The notes under the pieces were generated by a model that did no database searches, had not been told where the DNA came from, and worked only from the letters and a program-made list of their open reading frames with translations. From assembly GCA_016183985.1 (NCBI GenBank), contig JACPDN010000006.1:1178001-1242000 (forward strand): a stretch of 64,000 bases of DNA. Direction: 5' to 3'. Shown here piece after piece: positions 31,869 to 40,627 of this stretch (position 1 is its first letter; every line of letters begins with the position of its first letter). The position numbers and the translations under genes were made by a program. The stretch comes from Pseudomonadota bacterium (GTDB lineage Bacteria > Pseudomonadota > Alphaproteobacteria > Dongiales > Dongiaceae).

Positions 31869-32543
31869 ATGTCCCGCTCCGACCGCCTGTTCGACATCAT
31901 CCAGCGCCTGCGAGGCGCCAAGAAACCCTTGCGCGCCATTGATCTGGCGCAGGCACTGGAGGTGACCGAGCGCACCATCTATCGCGACATGGCAGCGCTC
32001 CAATCGATGCGGGTGCCTGTCGAGGGGGCGGCCGGGATCGGCTATGTGATGCGCGCCGGCTTCGACCTGCCGCCGGTCAATTTCGATACGGAAGAGGTGG
32101 AGGCGATCCTGGTCGGGCTCTCGCTGCTGGCCCGGACCGGCGATAAGGGATTGCTCAAAGCGGCGGCACGGGTCGGCGCCAAGATCGGCACCATCCTGCC
32201 GGCCGAGCGGGCGCGGATGCTGGAAGGCAATCATCTCAAAGTCTCGCGCTGGGGTGTCGCGACCGAGATCAAGGTGGATATCGCGGAACTGCGCCGCGCC
32301 ATCCGCGAGGAGCGAAAGCTCAAGATCGCTTACGTCGACGATAAGGGCGCGCGCAGCACGCGAAAGCTCCGGCCCATCGGCATCATTTATTGGATCGAGG
32401 TCGTGGTACTGGTGGCCTGGTGCGAGAAGCGCCGCGCCATCCGTCATTTCCGCCTCGACCGCATCACCTCGGCCCGCACGCTGAAGGAAGATTTCCGCGG
32501 TCAGGGCGATAGCTTGCGGGTGAAATGGCAGGCGGAGATTTAG
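31869..32543 (+). CDS. YafY-family HTH-WYL transcriptional regulator
   Basis: The 224-residue protein has an N-terminal HTH of DeoR type (SRSDRLFDIIQRLRGAKKPLRAIDLAQALEVTERTIYRDMAALQSMRVPVEGAAGIGYVMRAGFDLPPV). The C-terminal WYL-like ligand domain contains IREERKLKIAYVDDKGARSTRKLRPIGIIYWIEVVVLVAWCEKRRAIRHFRLDRI. WYL regulators sense nucleotides or small ligands. The ATG at 31869 follows AGGATG and a near-adjacent operator palindrome, implying autoregulation. Likely targets are the 145-residue protein and EamA transporter transcribed divergently. The ORF track start nine codons earlier is not favoured. Confidence 0.9.
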   Translation: MSRSDRLFDIIQRLRGAKKPLRAIDLAQALEVTERTIYRDMAALQSMRVPVEGAAGIGYVMRAGFDLPPVNFDTEEVEAILVGLSLLARTGDKGLLKAAARVGAKIGTILPAERARMLEGNHLKVSRWGVATEIKVDIAELRRAIREERKLKIAYVDDKGARSTRKLRPIGIIYWIEVVVLVAWCEKRRAIRHFRLDRITSARTLKEDFRGQGDSLRVKWQAEI

Positions 32544-32547
32544 TAAT

Positions 32548-32579
32548 TTGTCATCCTCCGCGAAGGCGGACCATGACAA
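32548..32579. repeat. Family B palindromic repeat
   Basis: TTGTCATCCTCCGCGAAGGCGGACCATGACAA lies between the convergent YafY-type gene and 5-oxoprolinase gene. It is almost the same as the two copies near 36.2 kb. Confidence 0.8.
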
Positions 32580-32584
32580 CGGGG

Positions 32585-35500
32585 TTAAGCCAGCCCATAC
32601 CCGCCGCCACCCGGGGTTTCGATCAGGAAGACGTCGCCCGGCTGCATGTCGGCGCCGTCGGTGCCTTTGAGGATCTCGACGCGGCCATCGGTGCGGATGA
32701 CGCTGTTCTTGCCGAGCGCACCCTCGCCGCCGCCATTCAATCCGTAAGGGGCAACGCGGCGGTGGCCGGAAAGGATGCCGGCGGTCATGGCTTCCAGGAA
32801 GCGGACGCGGCGCACGACGCCGTCGCCGCCCTTGTGCCGGCCTTTGCCGCCACTGCCACGGCGGATGTGGAAATCCTCCAGCAACACGGGAAAGCGGAAT
32901 TCGAGCACTTCCGGATCCGTGAGGCGCGAATTGGTCATATGCGTCTGCACGGCGTCCGTGCCGTCGAAATCGGCGCCCGCACCGGAGCCGCCGGCGATGG
33001 TCTCGTAATATTGATGGCGCTGATTGCCGAAGGTGAAGTTGTTCATCGTGCCCTGCGCCGCCGCCATAGCATTCATGGCGCCATAGAGCGCGTCGGTAAT
33101 GCATTGCGAGGTTTCGACATTGCCCGCCACCACCGCCGCCGGATAGCGGGGGCGCAGCATCGACCCTTCCGGGATGACGATGTCGAGCGGGTCGAGACAA
33201 CCCTGGTTCATCGGGATCTCGTCATCGATCAGTGTCCTGAAGACATAGAGCACGGCGGCCTTCGCAACAGCCGAGGGGGCGTTGAAATTGGTGCCGAGCT
33301 GGGCCGAGGTGCCGGTGAAATCGACCTTGGCACGGCGCGCCTGACGATCGACCGTGACAGCGACCTTGATCACCGCACCATCGTCCATCTCATAGGCGAA
33401 GCTGCCGTCCTTCAGCCGGTCGAGCACGCGGCGCACCTGTTCCGCGGCATTGGCCTTCACATGGTTCATATAGGCGTCAACCACAGCGAGGCCGAACTGG
33501 CCGACCATGCGGCGCAGCTCCTGGACGCCCTTTTCATTGGCGGCTACTTGCGCGCCGAGATCGGCGATGTTCTGGTCCGGGTTGCGCGCCGGGTATTTGC
33601 CGGAAGCGAGCAGCGCCCGCATGTCCTTTTCCAGCATCACGCCCCTATCGACCAGCTTCACATTGTCGATGAGAACGCCCTCCTCCTCGACCGTGCGGCT
33701 ATAGGGCGGCATGGAGCCGGGGGTGAGGCCGCCGATATCGGCATGATGGCCGCGGCTGGCGACATAGAAGAGGATCCGGGCGCCTTTGTCATCGAAGACC
33801 GGCGTCACCACGGTGATGTCGGGAAGATGCGTGCCGCCGTTATAGGGGGCGTTCAGCACATAGACATCACCCGGCAGCATGTCGGTGCCGCCATCCGCGG
33901 TGGCATGGGCGCGGATGACGCTTTCCACGCTCTCGCCCATCGACCCCAGATGCACCGGCATGTGCGGGGCATTGGCGATGAGATGGCCCTTTGCATCGAA
34001 GAGCGCGCAGGAGAAGTCGAGCCGTTCCTTGATGTTGACCGAGTGGCTGGTCTTTTCGAGCGTCGAGCCCATCTGCTCCGCGATCGACATGAAGAGATTG
34101 TTGAAAATCTCCAGCATCACGGGATCGACGTCGGTCCCCACCGCATGTTTGCGGCGGGCGGCGATATAGCGCTCCATCACCAGATGGCCGCGCTCGTTCA
34201 AGACCCCGCGCCAGCCGGGTTCGACGACGTTGGTCGAGATCGGCTCAAGGATGATGGCGGGACCATCGATCTGCTGGCCGGGGCGGAGCGCGGCGCGGTC
34301 GTAGACAGGCGCCGTCAAGGCTTCGCCATGCGCCCAGAACGGAACATGGCTAAGCGGTTGGGCGTCATGCTCCATGGGTGTCAGCAAGGGATCGACGACT
34401 TGCTCGGTCTTGCCAATGGCTTCGACGGAGATGGAATCGACGATGAGCGCCTTGGCCGGCACGATGAAGCCGTAACGCTGGCGGTGTGCCTCCTCGAAGC
34501 CGGCCTGGATCTCGGCCGCCGTGCCGAAATCGGTGATGAGCGGCGCGTCGGTGCCGGCATATTTCACATGCACCTGGCGGCGGATATCGATCTGCCCAGG
34601 CGCGATACCCTGGGTCGCGATCTCGACACTGGCGGCTTCCGCCATGGTATCGAGTTCGATGGCAAGGCCGGTGGCGAGATGCTGGTCGAGCGCGCCTTCC
34701 ACCGTCTTGTGCCGGATGGCGCGAATATCGGCGAGGCCCATGCCATAGGCCGACAGCACGCCGGCCAGCGGATGCAGGAAGATCCTGGTCATGCCCAGCG
34801 CATCGGCGACACGGCAGGCATGCTGGCCGCCCGCACCGCCGAAGCAAGCGAGCGCGTAACGGCTGACATCATAGCCGCGCTGGATCGAGATTTCCTTGAT
34901 CGCATTGGCCATGTTGGCGACGGCAATATCGAGGAAGCCCTCGGCCACATCCTCGGGCTTCGGCGTCTTGCCGGTTGCCTTGGCTATGTCGGCGGCGAGC
35001 GCCTTGAACTTCGCTATCACCACGTCACGGTCGAGGGGCTGGTCGCCAATGCGGCCGAAGACTTTCGGGAAATGGTCGGGATGAAGGCGGCCCATCATGA
35101 CATTGCAATCGGTGACGGCGAGCGGGCCGCCGCGGCGATAGGAGGCGGGGCCCGGATTGGCACCGGCGGAATCCGGGCCGACACGATAACGGCTGCCATC
35201 GAAATGCAGGATCGAGCCGCCGCCTGCTGCCACGGTGTGGATCAGCATCATGGGCGCGCGCATGCGAACACCCGCCACTTGCGCCTCGTAGGAGCGTTCG
35301 AACTCGCCGTTGAAATGGGAGACATCGGTCGAGGTGCCGCCCATGTCGAAGCCGATGATCTCGTTGAAACCGGCTTGTTTTGCCGTCTCGACCGCGCCGA
35401 CGATGCCGCCGGCGGGGCCGGAAAGGATGCTGTCCTTGCCCTGGAATTTCGCGGCGTCAGTGAGGCCGCCATTCGACTGCATGAACATGAGGCGTGTCGT

Positions 35501-36190
35501 CTTGTTCCCGATCTCACCTGCCACCTGATCGACATAGCGCCGCAGGATCGGCGAGAGATAGGCGTCAACCACGGTGGTGTCGCCGCGACTCACCAGCTTC
35601 ATCAGCGGCGAGACCTCGTGGCTGACCGAGATCTGGGTGAAGCCGGTATCTTCGGCAAGTTTCTTGAGCACCTGTTCATGTGCCTGATAGCGGAACCCAT
35701 GCATCAACAGGATGGCGATGGCACGGTAGCCCTTGGCATAAGCCGCCTTGAAACCGGCGCTGGCCTTCTCGAGATCAAGGGGCGTCAGGATCTTGCCAGC
35801 CGTGTCGACGCGCTCGTCGATTTCGATCACGTCGCGATGGAGGAGTTCGGGAAGATCGATGCGGCGGGCGAAGATCTTGGGGCGGTTCTGATAGGCGATG
35901 CGGAGCGCGTCCTTGAAGCCCTTGGTCACGGCGAGCACGACCGCCTCGCCCTTCCTTTCGAGGAGCGCATTGGTGGCGACGGTGGTACCCATCTTGATGG
36001 CGGCGATTTCGGCGGGCAGGGCTGCGTCTGGCTCGAGGCTCAGGATGGCACGGATGCCCGCCATCGCCGCATCCTTATAGCGTTCCGGATTTTCGGAGAG
36101 CAGCTTATGCGTGATGAGGCGCCCATCCGGTGCCTTCGCCACGATGTCGGTAAACGTCCCACCACGATCGATCCAGAACTGCCAGGTCAC
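32585..36190 (-). CDS. 5-Oxoprolinase/hydantoinase HyuA-HyuB fusion
   Basis: About 1201 residues combine an ATP-dependent hydantoinase-A half with a hydantoinase-B half. The A half starts [45 protein letters not shown] and carries [17 protein letters not shown] and [16 protein letters not shown], the ATP-binding motifs. The B half begins near [38 protein letters not shown] and contains [24 protein letters not shown] and [17 protein letters not shown]. Fused forms are typical of 5-oxoprolinase (OPLAH), which opens 5-oxoproline to glutamate with ATP; hydantoin or another lactam is the alternative. The start is GTG 36190, with GAGAGG nine bases upstream; the ORF track's longer forms start inside or beyond the family B repeat. 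Confidence 0.9.
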   Translation of the reverse strand: MTWQFWIDRGGTFTDIVAKAPDGRLITHKLLSENPERYKDAAMAGIRAILSLEPDAALPAEIAAIKMGTTVATNALLERKGEAVVLAVTKGFKDALRIAYQNRPKIFARRIDLPELLHRDVIEIDERVDTAGKILTPLDLEKASAGFKAAYAKGYRAIAILLMHGFRYQAHEQVLKKLAEDTGFTQISVSHEVSPLMKLVSRGDTTVVDAYLSPILRRYVDQVAGEIGNKTTRLMFMQSNGGLTDAAKFQGKDSILSGPAGGIVGAVETAKQAGFNEIIGFDMGGTSTDVSHFNGEFERSYEAQVAGVRMRAPMMLIHTVAAGGGSILHFDGSRYRVGPDSAGANPGPASYRRGGPLAVTDCNVMMGRLHPDHFPKVFGRIGDQPLDRDVVIAKFKALAADIAKATGKTPKPEDVAEGFLDIAVANMANAIKEISIQRGYDVSRYALACFGGAGGQHACRVADALGMTRIFLHPLAGVLSAYGMGLADIRAIRHKTVEGALDQHLATGLAIELDTMAEAASVEIATQGIAPGQIDIRRQVHVKYAGTDAPLITDFGTAAEIQAGFEEAHRQRYGFIVPAKALIVDSISVEAIGKTEQVVDPLLTPMEHDAQPLSHVPFWAHGEALTAPVYDRAALRPGQQIDGPAIILEPISTNVVEPGWRGVLNERGHLVMERYIAARRKHAVGTDVDPVMLEIFNNLFMSIAEQMGSTLEKTSHSVNIKERLDFSCALFDAKGHLIANAPHMPVHLGSMGESVESVIRAHATADGGTDMLPGDVYVLNAPYNGGTHLPDITVVTPVFDDKGARILFYVASRGHHADIGGLTPGSMPPYSRTVEEEGVLIDNVKLVDRGVMLEKDMRALLASGKYPARNPDQNIADLGAQVAANEKGVQELRRMVGQFGLAVVDAYMNHVKANAAEQVRRVLDRLKDGSFAYEMDDGAVIKVAVTVDRQARRAKVDFTGTSAQLGTNFNAPSAVAKAAVLYVFRTLIDDEIPMNQGCLDPLDIVIPEGSMLRPRYPAAVVAGNVETSQCITDALYGAMNAMAAAQGTMNNFTFGNQRHQYYETIAGGSGAGADFDGTDAVQTHMTNSRLTDPEVLEFRFPVLLEDFHIRRGSGGKGRHKGGDGVVRRVRFLEAMTAGILSGHRRVAPYGLNGGGEGALGKNSVIRTDGRVEILKGTDGADMQPGDVFLIETPGGGGYGLA

Positions 36191-36210
36191 GATTTTTCGC
36201 CTCTCGTCCC

Positions 36211-36302
36211 TTGTCATCCTCCGCGAAGGCGGAGGATCCACGAGTTACTTTCTTCAGTCGCCCGCAAACTCGTGGATGGTCCGCCTTCGCGGACCATGAC
36301 AA
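36211..36302. repeat. Compound family B palindromic repeat
   Basis: TTGTCATCCTCCGCGAAGGCGGAGGATCCACGAG (36211-36244) and CTCGTGGATGGTCCGCCTTCGCGGACCATGACAA (36269-36302) face each other, so the whole segment is one large inverted repeat with two smaller dyads inside. It lies between the 5-oxoprolinase and M24 genes. Confidence 0.85.
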
Positions 36303-36317
36303 GTTGGAGCGGTGTCG

Positions 36318-37469
36318 TTACCGCGTCACCAGATCCGTGCCGCGCTTCGATAGTACGCGGCAGCCGGTATCGGTCACAACGACCGTTTGGCCGGAAGTCA
36401 TGGCGAGGTTTCGTTCGCTGTCGAAGATGATCATGTGGATGAAGAAGACCTGGTTGGGCGCCGCGAGCTCCGCATTGCCGTGATAGAACATCGGGTAATC
36501 CATCCAGTTCGGCGCAAAGGTCGTGCCGAGGGAATAGCCGGTGGCGTTCATGCGGTGGGCCTGATAGCCGGCGGCATCGAGCACTTTGGCGTGCGCGTCG
36601 AAGACCTCGCCGATGGGGCGGTCGGGCTTCAGGGCGGCCTTGCAGGCCTCCAGCGCGTCGACCGCGACCTTGTGCATTTCCACCTGGCGCGGCGGCACCT
36701 TGCCCACCGGAATGGTGCGCATGAGGGCCGAATGGTAGTGGCGGAAGACACCGGCGAATTCGAGGGTGAGCTGATCGTCCTGATCGAGGACGCGGCGGCC
36801 GGAATGATAACGGCAGAGCAGTGCCTCGGGCCCGGAGCCGATGATGAATTCGTTGGCCGGATCGTCGCCATCATTGCGGATGATAATGCTCTGCATGGCA
36901 GCGAGAATCTCCGCCTCCGAGACGCCGGGGGCGGTCAGGCGATGTGCCTCATCAAGGGCGAGGTCGGCAAGATGCGCTGCCTTCTCGACATAGGCGATCT
37001 CGGTGGCCGATTTCACCAGGCGCTGCTTGGAGACGATGTCGCTGGCATCGACCAGCGTCGCAAAGCCCTCGAACGCCGCCGCCATGCGCATGCCGTTCTT
37101 GGCGGTGAGGCCATAGGAATCCCATTCGATGCCGAGTTTCTTGCCGGAGAGGCCCCAGGCCTTGAGCATGTCGCGGAGTTCAGTCGACGGATTGGCCTCC
37201 GGGCGATCGACCCAGATTCGGATGTCGGCGATGTCCGAGGTGAGCTGCGCCTGCCTGAGGTCCGGCGCACGGGTGAGGAGGAACTGCCTGCCATCGGCGC
37301 CGAGATAATAACATTGGAAGAAGACATAGCCGAAAGTGTCGTAGCCGGAGAGGTAATACATGCTCTCCTGCCGGAACATGAGCAGGCCGGAAAGGCCGCG
37401 CGCTTCGAGCGTCGCGATGGTGGCCTTGCGGCGGGCGGCGAATTCGTCGCGGGTGAAATGGAGAGGCAT
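36318..37469 (-). CDS. Creatinase/ectoine hydrolase-like M24 protein
   Basis: The 383-residue pita-bread-fold protein has an N-terminal creatinase domain (MPLHFTRDEFAARRKATIATLEARGLSGLLMFRQESMYYLSGYDTFGYVFFQCYYLG) and an M24 C-terminal domain (GSGPEALLCRYHSGRRVLDQDDQLTLEFAGVFRHYHSALMRTIPVGKV). At the usual first metal-ligand motif (D.G...GY..D.TRT) it reads LEFAGVFRHYHSALMRT, so both Asp ligands are absent. That is the creatinase/DoeA (ectoine hydrolase) type rather than a metallopeptidase. The likely role is opening a C-N bond in a small molecule. Beside 5-oxoprolinase it may act in a lactam or compatible-solute route. The ATG at 37469 is chosen at the domain start. Confidence 0.82.
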   Translation of the reverse strand: MPLHFTRDEFAARRKATIATLEARGLSGLLMFRQESMYYLSGYDTFGYVFFQCYYLGADGRQFLLTRAPDLRQAQLTSDIADIRIWVDRPEANPSTELRDMLKAWGLSGKKLGIEWDSYGLTAKNGMRMAAAFEGFATLVDASDIVSKQRLVKSATEIAYVEKAAHLADLALDEAHRLTAPGVSEAEILAAMQSIIIRNDGDDPANEFIIGSGPEALLCRYHSGRRVLDQDDQLTLEFAGVFRHYHSALMRTIPVGKVPPRQVEMHKVAVDALEACKAALKPDRPIGEVFDAHAKVLDAAGYQAHRMNATGYSLGTTFAPNWMDYPMFYHGNAELAAPNQVFFIHMIIFDSERNLAMTSGQTVVVTDTGCRVLSKRGTDLVTR

Positions 37470-37552
37470 GGGGGCGGGACTCCGGCTCTGGTGGCGATGG
37501 GCTTCAAGAAGACCATGGGCGGCACCCGGCCACAAATGCACAAGTGACATTT

Positions 37553-37569
37553 ATTCTACAATGTAGAAT
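37553..37569. promoter_or_regulatory. IclR-type operator palindrome between divergent genes
   Basis: ATTCTAC-AAT-GTAGAAT has perfect 7-bp arms and lies 8 bases upstream of the IclR ATG. Divergent placement with the M24 gene suggests the regulator controls both itself and the oxoprolinase/M24 set. Confidence 0.8.
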
Positions 37570-37577
37570 ATGGAGTC

Positions 37578-38336
37578 ATGAGAGAGATCAGAATCCAGGC
37601 GCTGGCCCGGGCAGACGACATTCTGGAGGCCCTGTCGAAAGGCCCGCCGGAGGGCCTGCGACTGCAGGACGTCGCCACGCGCACCGGATTGAAGACCGTC
37701 ACCACGCTAACCCTGCTGCAAAGCCTCGTCGGGCTGCGTCTTGCCGAACAGCTGGGGAAGCGCGGCCGCTATCGGCTGGGGCCGCGGCTGCTGCAATTGG
37801 GCCGGAAGGTCGAGGCGCGGCTCGATATCATCGCGCTGGCGCGGCCAGCGCTCATCCGGCTCTGCCAGCAATCGGGCGAGATGGTCAATTTGCTCATCCC
37901 TTCCACCACCACCATGGTCGTGGTGGAGAGCCTTAAAGGCGAGGTGTTCCTGAAGGCGACGCCGCTCAAAGGGCGCGATCTGCCGATGCATGGCACGGCG
38001 TCAGGGAAATGTTATCTCGCCTTCTCATCCGACGCGGCGCAGCGGTCGATCCTTGCCACGCTCACCTTCACCAAGACGACACAGAAGACGATCGGCGATG
38101 CCAAGCGCCTGGAAAAGGAGTTCGCGAAGATCCGCAAACAGGGATATGCGACGGAAGAGGACGAATATACCGCCGACACCGTGGCGCTCGCCGTGCCGAT
38201 CATCGATCAAGGGGCCAAGATCCGCGCGACCTTGAGCTTGCATGGGCCCGGCGCAAGGTTTGGCCCGGCGCGGCGGCCGCGGCTGTTGGCCATGTTGCAG
38301 AAGGAAGCGCAAAGGATTGGTCGGGAGTTGTTGTGA
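37578..38336 (+). CDS. IclR-family transcriptional regulator
   Basis: The 252-residue protein has an N-terminal winged helix (REIRIQALARADDILEALSKGPPEGLRLQDVATRTGLKTVTTLTLLQSLVGLRLAEQLGKRGRYRLG). The IclR effector domain follows (MVVVESLKGEVFLKATPLKGRDLPMHGTASGKCYLAF, then GYATEEDEYTADTVALAVPIID). The GKCYLAF and GYATDDEE-type segments are standard for the family and bind small organic effectors, typically catabolic substrates. Its operator-like palindrome is immediately upstream. It probably controls the neighbouring oxoprolinase/M24 genes. A family A repeat closes the convergent gap after it. Confidence 0.93.
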   Translation: MREIRIQALARADDILEALSKGPPEGLRLQDVATRTGLKTVTTLTLLQSLVGLRLAEQLGKRGRYRLGPRLLQLGRKVEARLDIIALARPALIRLCQQSGEMVNLLIPSTTTMVVVESLKGEVFLKATPLKGRDLPMHGTASGKCYLAFSSDAAQRSILATLTFTKTTQKTIGDAKRLEKEFAKIRKQGYATEEDEYTADTVALAVPIIDQGAKIRATLSLHGPGARFGPARRPRLLAMLQKEAQRIGRELL

Positions 38337-38346
38337 GGTCGCAAGG

Positions 38347-38374
38347 CCCCTCTCCCCGCAAACGGGGCGAGGGA
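38347..38374. terminator. Family A palindromic repeat
   Basis: CCCCTCTCCCCGCAAACGGGGCGAGGGA sits between the convergent IclR and beta-hydroxyacid dehydrogenase genes. It probably terminates both. Confidence 0.65.
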
Positions 38375-38379
38375 GTTTC

Positions 38380-39288
38380 CTAGAGCAGCTTCGCCGGAAA
38401 GCCCGGCGCCCGCAGATCCGTTTTCAGCGCGTCTTCAAGGAGCTTCACGATCATCGGCGATTCGGCCTTGCCGCCATAGACGGCCTTGGCTTCGACATAG
38501 GTCTGGTTGGTGATCGAGGCGAGTTCCAGCGGCACGCCGAATTCGCGGCCAAAATTCAAGGCAAAGCCCAGATCCTTCAAGGCGAGGTCCATCGAGAAGC
38601 CGATATCGTAGGAGCCGTTGAGGATGAGCTGACCCTCGGTCTCATGGACGAAGGAGTTGCCTGACGAAGCCGCAATCGCCTGATAGGCCTGACCCAGGTC
38701 AAGGCCGCCGCGCTTGGCGAGCATCAAGGCCTCGCCCACGGCTTTCAAATGGATGAAGGCCAGCATGTTGGTGATGACCTTGATCACTGCTGCCGAACCC
38801 AGCGGCCCCATATGAAAGATCTTGCGGCCCATCTTCGCCAAAGCTGGCTGGTGGATGTCAAAGAGATCCTTGTCGCCGCCGGCCAGCACCGTGACCTCGC
38901 CGGTTGCCGCGAGATGAATGCCGCCGGTGATGGGCGATTCCAGGGTGCGGACGCCATGCTGCTTGGCCATGTCGGCAAAGCGCAGAATCTCGTCACGGCC
39001 GAGCGTGCCCATCTCGATCCAATGGCCGCCGTCGTCAAGGCCGGCAAGGATGCCGTCCTTGTCCGCGAGGACTTCCTGGGTGGCGCCGGGGCTGGGCAAA
39101 CAGGTGATGACGGTATCGACCTGTTCGGCAAGGCTCCGCGGGCAATCGGCCCATTTGGCACCGAGATCCAGCAAGGGCTTCGCCGATTCCTGGCGCAGAT
39201 CGTGGACGATGAGAGGGAAACCACCGCGCTGCAGGCTCGAGGCCAGATGCTGCCCGATATGGCCGAGACCGATGAAGCCGTAACGCAT
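38380..39288 (-). CDS. Beta-hydroxyacid dehydrogenase (3-hydroxyisobutyrate dehydrogenase-like)
   Basis: The 302-residue NAD(P)-dependent enzyme starts MRYGFIGLGHIGQHLASSLQRGGFPLIVHD, a Rossmann motif GLGHIG. TLESPITGGIHLAATGEVTVLAGGD corresponds to the substrate-binding motif (DAPVSGG... in the family). GSAAVIKVITNMLAFIHLKAVGEALMLAKRGGLD carries the catalytic Lys in a KVITN context rather than the usual K..NN. It belongs to the 6-phosphogluconate/3-hydroxyisobutyrate family; its substrate is not readable. The start has GGGGAG upstream. It lies downstream of the dehydratase gene on the same strand. Confidence 0.88.
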   Translation of the reverse strand: MRYGFIGLGHIGQHLASSLQRGGFPLIVHDLRQESAKPLLDLGAKWADCPRSLAEQVDTVITCLPSPGATQEVLADKDGILAGLDDGGHWIEMGTLGRDEILRFADMAKQHGVRTLESPITGGIHLAATGEVTVLAGGDKDLFDIHQPALAKMGRKIFHMGPLGSAAVIKVITNMLAFIHLKAVGEALMLAKRGGLDLGQAYQAIAASSGNSFVHETEGQLILNGSYDIGFSMDLALKDLGFALNFGREFGVPLELASITNQTYVEAKAVYGGKAESPMIVKLLEDALKTDLRAPGFPAKLL

Positions 39289-39314
39289 GTTATTCTCCCC
39301 ATTTCTTCTATTCC

Positions 39315-39342
39315 GTCATGGTCGGCGCAGGCCGACCATGAC
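39315..39342. repeat. Family B palindromic repeat
   Basis: GTCATGGTCGGCGCAGGCCGACCATGAC is a perfect 12-bp-arm dyad between the enolase-superfamily dehydratase and beta-hydroxyacid dehydrogenase genes. Confidence 0.75.
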
Positions 39343-39353
39343 GAGAAGAAGTT

Positions 39354-40547
39354 CTATTGAATCACCCGATTCGTCATTTCCAAATGCAGATTCTTGCCGG
39401 TGTAAGGATGGGCCTTGGCCACATCTTCGTCGAGTTCGATCCCAAGACCCGGTTCGGTTGGTGGAATGACATAACCCTCCTCCCATTGCACCGGCTTCTT
39501 GATGATTTTGCCGAGGAAGCCGCCCCAGGTTTCGATGCTTTCGAGAATAAGGAAGTTGGGGCTCGCGGTCGCGAGATGGACATTGGCCATGCCGATGACC
39601 GGGCCCGCATAAAGATGCGGCGCTATTTGCGCGTAATAGGCCTCGGCCATGCTGGCGATCTTCTTGGCCTCCAGCAATCCCCCGACACGGCCCACCTGCA
39701 TTTGCAGGATGGAGGCGGCACGCTGTTCGAGCACGCGGGCGAATTCGTATTTGGTGACGAGGCGCTCGCCGGTCGCAATCGGAATCTTGGTGCCGCGTGC
39801 GACGAGAGCCATTTCCTCCGGCTTTTCCGGCGGGGTCGGCTCTTCGAACCAGAGCGGCTCGTATTTCTCGATGCGCTGGGCAAAGCGGATGGCGCCCGCC
39901 GTGGTGAACTGGCCATGCGTGCCAAAGAGAAGATCGGCCTTGGAACCGACGGCCTCACGGATGAGCCTGCAGAACTTCTCGCACAGATCCATCGATTCCA
40001 GCGAGGGCTGGCGCGGATCAAACGGCGAGTAAGGGGCGGCGGGATCGAATTTGATACCGGTAAAGCCCATCTTCACATAATGCGCGGCACGCTCGGCCGA
40101 GGCTTCCGGATTCCAATAGATGGAACTGTCCTGGCCCTTGGCGACATCCGGATAGATATAGGTGTAGGAGCGCAGACGCTCATGCACGCGGCCACCAAGG
40201 AGTTCGTAGACCGGCTTCCCCGTCGCCTTGCCCTTGATGTCCCAGAGAGCGATCTCGATGGCGGAGAGCACGCTCATCGCCGTCACATCGGGGCGCAATG
40301 TGTAGCCGGACCCGTAGGCAAGGCGCCACAGCTTCTCGATATGGAAGGGGTCCATCCCTTCGACATAGCGCTGATACATGTCCTCGATCGCCGCTACCAT
40401 CGTCTTCGGGCCGAAGGCGGTGCCGTAGACCTCGCCGAGGCCTTCGATGCCGCTATCGGTCACGAGCTTCACGAAGATGAAATACTGGCCGCCGAAGCAT
40501 GGCGGCGGATTGCCGACGACGAACGTCTTGAGACCGGTGATTTTCAT
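39354..40547 (-). CDS. Mandelate racemase/galactonate dehydratase-like enolase-superfamily enzyme
   Basis: The 397-residue protein has an N-terminal capping domain (MKITGLKTFVVGNPPPCFGGQYFIFVKLVTDSGIEGLGEVYGTAFGPKT) and a TIM barrel. Barrel motifs are SAIEIALWDIKGKATGKPVYELLGG, GFTGIKFDPAAPY, EPLWFEEPTPPEKPEEMALVARGTKIPIATGERL and YAQIAPHLYAGPVIGMANVHLATAS. The two Glu metal ligands (FEEP and TGER) and the barrel-end His are present. The DxHG motif of the galactonate dehydratase group reads FGTHGQ here, so the usual first Asp ligand may be Gly. It probably dehydrates a sugar acid or similar hydroxy acid. The substrate cannot be assigned. Confidence 0.85.
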   Translation of the reverse strand: MKITGLKTFVVGNPPPCFGGQYFIFVKLVTDSGIEGLGEVYGTAFGPKTMVAAIEDMYQRYVEGMDPFHIEKLWRLAYGSGYTLRPDVTAMSVLSAIEIALWDIKGKATGKPVYELLGGRVHERLRSYTYIYPDVAKGQDSSIYWNPEASAERAAHYVKMGFTGIKFDPAAPYSPFDPRQPSLESMDLCEKFCRLIREAVGSKADLLFGTHGQFTTAGAIRFAQRIEKYEPLWFEEPTPPEKPEEMALVARGTKIPIATGERLVTKYEFARVLEQRAASILQMQVGRVGGLLEAKKIASMAEAYYAQIAPHLYAGPVIGMANVHLATASPNFLILESIETWGGFLGKIIKKPVQWEEGYVIPPTEPGLGIELDEDVAKAHPYTGKNLHLEMTNRVIQ

Positions 40548-40627
40548 GGGAGCGGCTGTTTACCCGAGAGATAAGGGCGGTTGCGGGCCGCATAACCGAT
40601 CGGCCCGCAACCGGTCATTCGGGTCGC

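Noticed and set aside
32525-36430. 1301-residue plus-strand ORF over the oxoprolinase gene
   Set aside because: It lies antisense to a strongly supported HyuA-HyuB fusion. Its sequence is Gly/Asp/His/Arg-rich filler typical of GC-rich shadows.
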